From: a bacterium | GTDB lineage: Bacteria > AUK180 | Length of the DNA stretch: 64,000 nt | Direction: 5' to 3' | Assembly (NCBI GenBank): GCA_023133295.1 | Contig: JAGLWT010000023.1 | Location: forward strand, 1-64,000 | Shown here: piece after piece, positions 50,613 through 58,399 of the stretch | Layout: each line of letters opens with the position of its first letter | Numbering within the stretch: position 1 is the first letter of the stretch | Position numbers and translations under genes: made by a program | The notes under the pieces: model-generated | Database searches by the model: none | What the model saw: only the letters and a program-made list of their open reading frames with translations | What the model was told of the DNA's origin: nothing

Positions 50613-51115
50613 GTGCTGAGCGAGCTCAGCAGGTACGAGGTACGAAGTGCGAAGTACGAGGTGAAAACGAAACCAATATCCACATCCGTAACCGGAAAAA
50701 CAATATTTCGCTTAACCAATTAATTTTACTGTTACAATCATTTCACGCCGCACCCCAAACAAGATATGGGACATGTCGTACGCTGTAGGCGTTCGTCTGT
50801 CCCGATGTAAAAGTTCCAAGCAAAGAGTTGACAGGAAGCAAAGCGTGTAAACTCTTTGCCCCGTTAGAATCACACGGAAACATTCTCCACACATCTGTTA
50901 ATGTCATTGAAATTTCTGAGTCATCTTGATCTTGAGTGCAGCGAAAGATCCATCCCCTCTGTCATTCCCGACTCCGATCGGGAATCCATCTGGTATTTAC
51001 TTCTTGTGTTTTCCCTCACTATTCATTATTCATTGTTCATTGTATTTTCCCACTTTACACTTCACACTTCACACTTCAGACTTGCTGAGCAAGCTCAGCA
51101 TTGCTTGTGCACTTG
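50613..51115. repeat. 503-bp gene-free repeat block
   Basis: The block contains, in order: GGTACGAGGTACGAAGTGCG filler; the second-family repeat ATATCCACATCCGTAACCGG (50671-50710); the AACTCTTTGCCCCGTTAGAA block shared with 13071; the palindromic GTCATTCCCGACTCCGATCG unit; ATTCATTATTCATTGTTCAT; and ACTTTACACTTCACACTTCA filler. No gene or complete TIR element is seen. Confidence 0.6.
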
Positions 51116-52660
51116 TTACTTGTGCACTGCGTAGCATGTTCCACTGGGTCCACTTGTACCTGGGTCCACTGCGAAGCATGTCACCTTTCGAGCATGTAAA
51201 ATATCCGCTATACGGTCCTTGAATTTTCTAAAGCTTTCCACATCACCGAAACGGGAATCAATAAAACGATAGATCCCCAGCAGAGAAAGATTTTTATATT
51301 CGATATTCTTCAGATATCTGCTTAGAAATTTCACCGCTTTCGGCTCCTGATTGGAAGCCATATAATACTCTATGAGCGCAATATATGTTCTGTAATCAAA
51401 ATTAGCAGAATCAGAGAATTGCTTTTCCAAACCGTCCGCGATCGAGGAGGCCTTTTCACTGTTCCCCTTTAATAAGAGCAATCGCATGTACTGCGCTAAA
51501 ATATTGCCGTGAACTTGTTCACCAGCGCCAGCCAATTTATCCAGATCTTTATAATATGCAAGCGCTCCCTTATGATCTCCCAGAGATAAAAGAACATAGG
51601 TCAGATACTCCAATGAGCTTATGAACATAAAGTAATTCTTTATCTCTTTGGCCATTTTATAGGCCTTCTTCAAATAGCGCTTTCCCCTTATCTGTTGACC
51701 CAGGAAATAATATGTCTCCCCCAGATTCATAATGAACGCGGATACAGCAACCGGATCTCCCACATTTTTAGCGATCTCCAGCCCCTCAAGAAAAATCTTT
51801 TCTGCAGCATCGAATTTGCACATATCCTTGAATATCACCGCCTTCTGCAAAAGCGAATAAGAAAGACCGGCCAAATCCCCCAACTCTTCTGCCAGCTTGA
51901 CAGAGTAGTCAATGTGATTTTGCGCACTCTCATAATCTCCGGTCATCACATATACCCTGATCAAATTGTAATATGCCGTATGAATATGTGATTTGACAAA
52001 TATCTTTTCTGCAAGCTCTATCCCTTTTTTGTAATTCTTTACCGCTAATTTGAAATGCCCAAGATCAGCGTTTACTCCCGCGATTTCCAGGATGAGCTGT
52101 ATCTGAATCACTATGTTACTCTCCTTGGTATAATATTGTAGTGAATCGTTAAGCATCTCCAGACTTTCTTCATACTCCCCCAGCATGCTCTTAAGAAAGG
52201 CGATACCAACAAGAGCTGAATACTTCCGCTTTGAGGCTAATATACGAAGCTCTCCGTCCGGGCTTTCTGCAAGTATTTGAGAAGCGTTAAAGCTCATTCC
52301 ATAATATTTTCCAGCTTCATCATATTTTCCCATATACTTCAGCACGCTAGCCTTATTTATGTAGAGTTCATGCATTGCAGTATGATCCCTTACTCTGTCA
52401 ACTTGACCCTCAAGCAGGTTTAAAAGATCTAAAGCTGATTTCAATTCCCCTCGGCGATAAAGCAGTGAAGCGATATGGATTTCTGCCAGATATTCTTTTT
52501 CTTTATCGGTGGCGCAGAGTTTTGATTTCTTATAATCTTCTTCTGCTTCGGAATATTTCCCGATCATTCGCAGTGTGTCACCTCTTTGAAAATATGCGAC
52601 ATGTGCAAGATCGCGTGTTTCCTTTTTGTTAGTGGGGATCTTATCGAGAATCTCGGCCAT
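51116..52660 (-). CDS. TPR-repeat protein (514 aa) with repeat-derived C-terminus
   Basis: About ten TPR units: GKYSEAEEDYKKSKL, RGELKSALDLLNLLEGQ, GKYDEAGKYYGMSFNAS, LGHFKLAVKNYKKGIELAEK, CKFDAAEKIFLEGLEIAKNV, LGDHKGALAYYKDLDKL. Cytoplasmic, no other domain. The last 20-odd residues (from about 'KVTCFAVDPG' to 'TCYAVHK') are encoded by the intergenic repeat filler (GTGACATGCTTCGCAGTGG ... AACATGCTACGCAGTGCAC). The native end was therefore replaced by repeat sequence. It lies 101 bp downstream of the 1340-residue cyclase on the same strand and probably belongs to its transcript. Confidence 0.8.
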   Translation of the reverse strand: MAEILDKIPTNKKETRDLAHVAYFQRGDTLRMIGKYSEAEEDYKKSKLCATDKEKEYLAEIHIASLLYRRGELKSALDLLNLLEGQVDRVRDHTAMHELYINKASVLKYMGKYDEAGKYYGMSFNASQILAESPDGELRILASKRKYSALVGIAFLKSMLGEYEESLEMLNDSLQYYTKESNIVIQIQLILEIAGVNADLGHFKLAVKNYKKGIELAEKIFVKSHIHTAYYNLIRVYVMTGDYESAQNHIDYSVKLAEELGDLAGLSYSLLQKAVIFKDMCKFDAAEKIFLEGLEIAKNVGDPVAVSAFIMNLGETYYFLGQQIRGKRYLKKAYKMAKEIKNYFMFISSLEYLTYVLLSLGDHKGALAYYKDLDKLAGAGEQVHGNILAQYMRLLLLKGNSEKASSIADGLEKQFSDSANFDYRTYIALIEYYMASNQEPKAVKFLSRYLKNIEYKNLSLLGIYRFIDSRFGDVESFRKFKDRIADILHARKVTCFAVDPGTSGPSGTCYAVHK

Positions 52661-52761
52661 TTTATCTTTTCCTCGCCTTGATTCTACTCTATTGTGTATG
52701 AGAATTCAAATTTACCCCGCTTATATATCAAATTAAGTTGATGGTGGGGCGATGTTGCTGA

Positions 52762-55700
52762 TCACATATTTTTCAGCAGAGCTTCCGCTTTTCCGGCCTT
52801 CACGGCCAGTTTATTCTGCCGGAAAATATTTATCGCGTCCCGGAGATGCTTTTTCCCATTTTCGGGAGTTTTAAAGCCGCCTTTCAAAATACACTTCCCA
52901 AGATTGAATAAGAGGTCTCCCTTTTCCTCTTTGCCGATATCTGAAGGGACATTTTTCAGCGAAAGCTGCAGTGATTCAAGCGATTTCTCAAATTCGTTTT
53001 GAAAAAACTGCCCCTTTCCCAATGTAAAATGATACTTCCACAGCTTCTTTGATATCTCTTTATCCTTTAATAGCTCACTCAATTTTTTCTTGACATCCGT
53101 GATCATATTATTCTCACGGGTTTGGAAATGAAGCATCAACTGATTCAGGAGAATACGGAATCCGCTTTTGCTATCGCCGGAATCACTGCATTTCTCATAT
53201 GCTCCATTCAAGTACTCGGCTGCGGTTTTCAGAGCTCCACAATTCAAGTAGATTTCTCCAAGATTTTCAAGTGCGATCAGTTCACCTTCATGATCACCTA
53301 TTTCTATAGATACCTCCAATGACCTCTGGAAGTGCTCTTTTCCCTTTTCTATTTCTCCCAATTTCACATAAGTTTCACCGATGTTCCCGGCGGATATCGA
53401 GATTCCCATTTTGAAATCCACTTCTTCCGATATCGAAAGGTACTTGAGATAATACTCGATCGCCTCTTCATATTCTCCACGTGCATCGTAAATATTCGCC
53501 AGATTGCCGTAAGCTATACCAAGGCCTCGCCTATCCCCTATCTCCGAAGCCAGCTTGATATCCTTTTGAAAATACTCAAAGGCCTCAGCGTACTTCTCTT
53601 CGTCATAATAAAGCGTTCCGATATTCCCGTATGAAATGCTGATACTCCGTTTATGCCCGATCTCAAGAGAGACCTCGAGCGATCTCATATAATATTCCTT
53701 CGCGGTATCCGGATCGTTCTTGTACTGAAAGATTATTCCCATATTTGAATAGATCGTTGAGATGAGAAATTTGTCATCGATATCCTTTGAAATATCAACA
53801 CATTTGTAGAAATACTTCAATGCCGTATCAAGTTCCCCTGAATTCCAGTATGCGAGGCCCAGATTATTGAAGGACTTAATTGCAAGGCGCTTGACATGCT
53901 CATCGCCGGTTTGCAGAAGTTTTTCGATTATTAAACTCTTTTTCCCCTCAGCGATAGCAGCAGCCGAATCACCCCTGATGCGTTTGAGCGAACACCTGAT
54001 GGCATAAAGCTTTGACCTGAGCATAATATCGTCCTGCAGTTCAGCATCAAGCCGCTTCTCCGCATCTTTCAATATCGACAAGGTCCTTTTGTAATCACCG
54101 AAGATCTCTGTGACATCCGCAAGAGAGATCATTGCCTTAACTGCATCTTCGGTGGTTTGGGAATATTCAAGCATCTTCTCATATGTAGTGGCGGATTCCT
54201 TATAATCACCCTTAAATCTAAGAACGATACCGAGTTTGTCATAAATATCAGAAAGCTGGGATCTCATATCGGGGACATCTTGTAAAATAATATCAATGCT
54301 CCGGTTTAAGTATTCCTCCGCTGTTTCTGTGCGGTACATATCCCATGCCTCGCTTCCCGCCAGTTTCAGGTATTTCGCGGCTTTGGGCCATTCCTCTGCC
54401 TGAGCGAAATGGTAGGCAAGTGTATCAAGAGCAAACTTCCCTTTCGCCTTCTCTTCTTCGAGAATATTCCCGATAGTAAGATGAAATTCTCTACGGTTCT
54501 TTCTAAGTATTGAGTCATAGATGACATCCCGAATGATCCTGTTTGAGAATATATATTCCATCTCCTTCTCATTCAATGCCGCGATCAGATTTTCATTCTC
54601 ACTTTTCTGAAGATGAGTATGCACCGCACTCCGCAGCACCTTCTCAAGGATCTTCTGCTGAAAATTCCGGCCGATCACACTTGCAACCCTGAGAACCTCT
54701 TTAATATTATTCTCCAGAATGTCCACTCTTGAAATGATCATGGAAAACACATTCTCGGGCAGAAGTTCATCTCTGAAATTTGCAGTTTTCTTCCAATTAC
54801 CGCTGTCCTCTTCTATCAATTCCCGATCGATAAGATAACTGATATACTGCTCAATATAGAATGGATTGCCTTCGCTGCGCTCCAGAATGATATTTTCCAC
54901 ATCCGACTCAAGGGTCATATCGCCCAGCAGATCAAATATCAATAGCTTAGATTCAGTCGGAGAAAGGCCGGAAATAACAAGAGCATTGTCCGCGAAACCC
55001 TCATCCGCGGCAATATCCGCTTCTGAGCGGCGTACCAGAAGAAAGTTGATATCGGTGGAACCTGAAAGCCGCATTATCTTCATAAGATTATTAAGGGCAT
55101 CAATATCATCGCGGGAAGCAAGGTGAACATTTTCAAAACAGATACACAAAGGCCGGGGCAGACAGAGAAGATAGTATCTTATCCCGTCCAGGACATTTTC
55201 TTTTTTGAGTTGAGGCGTGAGGCGATGGTATATGGACTCGGGATAATCCAGCCCGAAAAGCACAATGCCAAGTACCGGCAGCCGCCTGATAAGTTCCTTT
55301 GAATGTTCATCATCATTCTTCGAGGCGATCTGCCGTATATGGCCTTCGAACTTTATCCGAAGCTCCGCCTCATCATCGGCATGCAGTATTCCCGCATAAT
55401 TGCGTATCATCGTAGAGAACATGAAATAGGGAGGTTTCAATCTGTCATTGATACCCCTAAGGACATTGAGTCCCTCACCCTTCAATTTCTTCATACTCTC
55501 CGTTATAAACCTTGTTTTTCCGATACCCGCAGCCCCCTCCACTATCTTTGTTATTTCGGAAGAAACCAGGAATTCTCTCAGAAGTTCGAGCTCTTCATTC
55601 CTTCCGATATATTCCGTACTGTAAACATAATCACTTTTTATCCCATTTACGCTGTAGCGCTTCAATGCGCTTTTCTTGCCTTTCACCTTTACTCCGTCCA

Positions 55701-56784
55701 AGGATTCGAGATCCAGCCAGCTACTGCCTATTCGTCTCACCGCATCAGAAATAACCAGTCGTCCGTATGGTGAAGTAGCGCAAAGCCGCGCGGCCGTATT
55801 CACCACATCGCCCATAACGGTAAATGTCCTGCGCCATTTATTACCGATAATGCCGGAAAATACATACCCTTCATTGATAGCGATCCTATACTTCCTGACC
55901 TCGGCATCAGCATCCAGATAGTGAATGATCTCCATTCCCGCTGAAACGGCATTCTTCGTATCGTCACCATAGGACAAGGGCGCACCAAATAAACAAAGTA
56001 TCTTGAAACCGTGCAATGTGATATTGTCGATCAGCTGCATACTGCCCTTATGCTTCTCGACGATCTGCTGAAGCGCATTGATCTTTGATTCTACGATATC
56101 AAGGCCCGAAATACCGGGATCGAGGTCCTCGAACTTTAAGAACATACATGAAACTGGACGATGGTCCCCTGCGGCTGTGGAATCAATGATCCGATAAGTG
56201 TCTCTCGGAATGAACGCCTTTTTTAAAATGTATTCTTGCCTGTCTTTGCGCTTGTCTGATATCTTTTTTAATTCCTCGTGTTTGATAACAATTATATCTC
56301 CGGCGGAGGCATTATCCTCAGCTTGCGCTAATAGCGGGATGCCATCGCCAAAAGTAAATCTGAAAGCCCTTGAAGAATCACCTACAATTGAGTCATACCA
56401 TGAACCCTCCAGAAGCACGGCTTTCATTTCCAGGGATATTTTTCCTGTGCCTGTGGCGGATATTTTAAAATCCCGCACAAATTTCATCATTTCCTTAGCA
56501 CAGATATGGGCTTTTCCTGAAGTAAATTGTATCAGAAGGCCGTCACCCGCGAAAGTGAGCACATTTCCTTCATATTTTTTAATAATTCCAAGCATCGAAT
56601 CGAAGTAGGAATTGAGAATATTGATCAGCTCCTCAGTGCCTTGATGCCCTTTCTCAGCCAGAGTCTCGCTCAGGGAAGTGAAGCCGGTGATGTCTGTAAA
56701 GAGAAGGTCTCCCCTTATCAGACGGCATTCTTTCTCAGGTATTTCTTTCCTGAAAGGTAAAAATGGCTTAATTTTTTCTTTAAT
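52762..56784 (-). CDS. sAC-like cyclase-STAND ATPase-TPR protein, ATT start (1340 aa)
   Basis: First cyclase domain: Asp31 in LLFTDITGFTSLSETL and Asp81 in LTFAGDGLLIQF. Second domain ends with TFTVMGDVVNTAARLCA, but the ADCY10 substrate-lysine position is different (LHGFKILCLFGAP). P-loop GAAGIGKT; Walker B is weak (ICFENVHLA, Glu for Asp). A long TPR tail follows (LGLAYWNSGELDTALKYFYK, YGNLANIYDARGEYEEAIEY). The first ATG in frame (56595) would cut off Asp31 and half of the domain. Translating upstream restores it, and the only plausible start is ATT at 56784, six nt after GGAGGAG, with a promoter 20-47 bp upstream. With that start both metal Asp residues sit at 31 and 81, exactly as in the 46770 protein. 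Confidence 0.85.
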   Translation of the reverse strand: MKEKIKPFLPFRKEIPEKECRLIRGDLLFTDITGFTSLSETLAEKGHQGTEELINILNSYFDSMLGIIKKYEGNVLTFAGDGLLIQFTSGKAHICAKEMMKFVRDFKISATGTGKISLEMKAVLLEGSWYDSIVGDSSRAFRFTFGDGIPLLAQAEDNASAGDIIVIKHEELKKISDKRKDRQEYILKKAFIPRDTYRIIDSTAAGDHRPVSCMFLKFEDLDPGISGLDIVESKINALQQIVEKHKGSMQLIDNITLHGFKILCLFGAPLSYGDDTKNAVSAGMEIIHYLDADAEVRKYRIAINEGYVFSGIIGNKWRRTFTVMGDVVNTAARLCATSPYGRLVISDAVRRIGSSWLDLESLDGVKVKGKKSALKRYSVNGIKSDYVYSTEYIGRNEELELLREFLVSSEITKIVEGAAGIGKTRFITESMKKLKGEGLNVLRGINDRLKPPYFMFSTMIRNYAGILHADDEAELRIKFEGHIRQIASKNDDEHSKELIRRLPVLGIVLFGLDYPESIYHRLTPQLKKENVLDGIRYYLLCLPRPLCICFENVHLASRDDIDALNNLMKIMRLSGSTDINFLLVRRSEADIAADEGFADNALVISGLSPTESKLLIFDLLGDMTLESDVENIILERSEGNPFYIEQYISYLIDRELIEEDSGNWKKTANFRDELLPENVFSMIISRVDILENNIKEVLRVASVIGRNFQQKILEKVLRSAVHTHLQKSENENLIAALNEKEMEYIFSNRIIRDVIYDSILRKNRREFHLTIGNILEEEKAKGKFALDTLAYHFAQAEEWPKAAKYLKLAGSEAWDMYRTETAEEYLNRSIDIILQDVPDMRSQLSDIYDKLGIVLRFKGDYKESATTYEKMLEYSQTTEDAVKAMISLADVTEIFGDYKRTLSILKDAEKRLDAELQDDIMLRSKLYAIRCSLKRIRGDSAAAIAEGKKSLIIEKLLQTGDEHVKRLAIKSFNNLGLAYWNSGELDTALKYFYKCVDISKDIDDKFLISTIYSNMGIIFQYKNDPDTAKEYYMRSLEVSLEIGHKRSISISYGNIGTLYYDEEKYAEAFEYFQKDIKLASEIGDRRGLGIAYGNLANIYDARGEYEEAIEYYLKYLSISEEVDFKMGISISAGNIGETYVKLGEIEKGKEHFQRSLEVSIEIGDHEGELIALENLGEIYLNCGALKTAAEYLNGAYEKCSDSGDSKSGFRILLNQLMLHFQTRENNMITDVKKKLSELLKDKEISKKLWKYHFTLGKGQFFQNEFEKSLESLQLSLKNVPSDIGKEEKGDLLFNLGKCILKGGFKTPENGKKHLRDAINIFRQNKLAVKAGKAEALLKNM

Positions 56785-56802
56785 ACCGCTCTCCTCCCAT
56801 AA

Positions 56803-56831
56803 ATTTTAGTATATTTCGCCGTTTTTATCAA
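56803..56831 (-). promoter_or_regulatory. promoter of the ATT-start cyclase
   Basis: TTGATA (56826-56831) and TAAAAT (56803-56808) with a 17-bp spacer on the minus strand. The predicted start of transcription leaves a 5' leader of about 15 nt that contains GGAGGAG, which supports translation from 56784. Confidence 0.6.
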
Positions 56832-56839
56832 GGTGACAG

Positions 56840-56945
56840 TCTGCAGCTCAGACTGAGTACGAAGTACGAGGTGCAAAGTACGAGGCGAGAACGCAATCAA
56901 TATCCACATCCGTAACCGGAAAAACATTATTTCGCATTTTTCAAC
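56840..56945. repeat. second-family repeat with filler
   Basis: GAGTACGAAGTACGAGGTGC filler and ATATCCACATCCGTAACCGG followed by AAAAACATTATTTCGC (56899-56934). The latter is almost identical to the copies at 50677 and 12753. Confidence 0.6.
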
Positions 56946-57080
56946 AGAGTCATCCGTTAAAACAATAGAACGCCGGAGCGATCAGCCTACGGGACGGCAG
57001 GTTGAATATTTTAACTTAATACATCCAAATTTAGACAAATAAGTGGGTTGAAAAATTCACCACCTCCGTCCCTGGAGAAT

Positions 57081-57352
57081 GGTGTTCTGAGTCATAAATA
57101 CTGTAACAATGGCTGAAGCTATTTTGTTACGGATTTAAGGCGCGAGGAACACCGCATACCCACGGCGGTATGTAAGTAACGAGCAACAAAGAAGACAGAA
57201 AAGAGCTTCGGCCCAAAGGGAATCTCATCTTTGGTCAATTTATTCCTCTCTCTTCGTTTATGTACCACCAAGGGAACACCGCACTCATTGTTCGTTGGAA
57301 TTGACTCAAATCTAAACATTCCATTGTCATCTTATTTATGACTCAGATCACC
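57081..57352 (-). mobile_element. second complete TIR element, inverted
   Basis: GGTGTTCTGAGTCATAAATA at the left and ATTTATGACTCAGATCACC at the right form the same ~32-bp TIRs as 6063-6340. The 272-bp interior is the reverse complement of that element, with the same internal palindrome, GGGAATCTCATCTTTGGTCA and the GGAATTGACTCAAATC block. It sits in a gene-free gap (56785-57496). Confidence 0.85.
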
Positions 57353-57458
57353 TGGGTGGGTGGAGGGAGAATGGGCATAGAATCACACGGAAACACTCTC
57401 CGCACCCGTTTTATTTCCCATCATTCCCGCTTTCACGGGAATGACATACTCAAAGAGG

Positions 57459-57488
57459 AAAAAGGGGCGAACACAGGGGTTCGCCCCT
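57459..57488 (-). terminator. terminator of the PorV-like gene
   Basis: On the minus strand AGGGGCGAAC-CCCTG-TGTTCGCCCCT forms a strong hairpin followed by TTTTTCC, just after the stop at 57497. The same GGGCGAACC palindrome occurs at 13137-13162, so it is also a member of a dispersed palindromic unit. Confidence 0.7.
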
Positions 57489-57496
57489 ATAGAATC

Positions 57497-58387
57497 CTAA
57501 TATTCTAAAACAAGAGAAAATCGATGCGCATCGTTAATGTAGCGCATCGCGGAGTAGGAATAATCGATCTGTACCATTTTGAGTTTTACTCCCAGCCCGG
57601 CACAAATTCCTTCTTCATCCAGATTCCCTTTATAGCCTGCCCTGAGAAATATCATGTTCTTTAAAAGGTATTCAAACCCCGCATTGTACCTCAGGTCTTC
57701 ATCGATCGTCTTTATCAGGTCGATCGAACCGATTAATTTGTGGTCCTTCCACTTGATGAGCCGGAACGCGATCCCCAATTTCAGATTTTTCGGCAGCTCT
57801 TCGGTCAGGTTGGGATAGCTTACACCCGTTCCGATATTCTGTAGCACCATACCGAGATTGATATGATTGTTCACGATGAAGAGCAGTCCGAGATCAAAAG
57901 CCATGCCCGAGCCGGAGATGTCACCCAGGGTTTCACTCATAAATTTAAAGGAACCGCCGATAAACACTCTTCTGCTGAAGCTCTGGCTATATGCCAATGA
58001 AACCCTCAAATTATTTACGCTCAGAGATTCACCGGTACCGTCCTTGAATTCTTCCGTGGTCTCTTCAACTGTTCCCGCCGCAAGATAGGAAAACTCCAGG
58101 CCGAATGCTTTGTCTGATCCGAAGCGTTGTGTGTATCCTAGACTGGTATATGAAACACCGGAGAACAGCATCGCTTGATTGAATAGTATTTGATGCTTGT
58201 CACTCTGAATTATTCCCGCAGGATTCCAGTATATCGCGGATGCGTCATTCGCTACCGCGGTGAAGGCCTCGCCCATTCCACAGCTTCTAGCGCTGATGCC
58301 GAGCTTTAGAAATTGTAATGAGGTAGAAGCACTGATCCCATACGCAAAAACTAAAAACATTACAATAAAAACGTTTAGCTTCTTCAT
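57497..58387 (-). CDS. PorV/UPF0164-like outer-membrane barrel
   Basis: A 296-aa exported protein. Signal peptide (FIVMFLVFAYGISASTSL), then the family N-terminal signature LKLGISARSCGMGEAFTAVA and ASAIYWNPAGI, followed by ~14 amphipathic beta strands (YLAAGTVEETTEEF, VFIGGSFKFMSETL, GMVLQNIGTGVSY, GFEYLLKNMIFLRAGYKG), ending VLEY with an aromatic C-terminus typical of outer-membrane barrels. In type IX secretion PorV shuttles sorting-domain cargo; here it lies 12 bp downstream of a huge surface protein with such a C-terminus, so that role is likely (inferred). Ribosome site GAGGAG. It has its own terminator. Confidence 0.85.
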   Translation of the reverse strand: MKKLNVFIVMFLVFAYGISASTSLQFLKLGISARSCGMGEAFTAVANDASAIYWNPAGIIQSDKHQILFNQAMLFSGVSYTSLGYTQRFGSDKAFGLEFSYLAAGTVEETTEEFKDGTGESLSVNNLRVSLAYSQSFSRRVFIGGSFKFMSETLGDISGSGMAFDLGLLFIVNNHINLGMVLQNIGTGVSYPNLTEELPKNLKLGIAFRLIKWKDHKLIGSIDLIKTIDEDLRYNAGFEYLLKNMIFLRAGYKGNLDEEGICAGLGVKLKMVQIDYSYSAMRYINDAHRFSLVLEY

Positions 58388-58399
58388 ATATCATCTCCT

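Noticed and set aside
1508..56784. STAND ATPase-TPR proteins as anti-phage (Avs-like) defence
   Set aside because: They carry paired cyclase domains at the N-terminus instead of a nuclease or other effector, and no defence genes are nearby. Signalling is the simpler reading, but a defence role cannot be excluded.
44050..57445. GTCATTCCCG palindromic units as CRISPR repeats
   Set aside because: Single dispersed copies at 44050, 50962 and 57420, without regular spacers or cas genes; they are short palindromic repeats.
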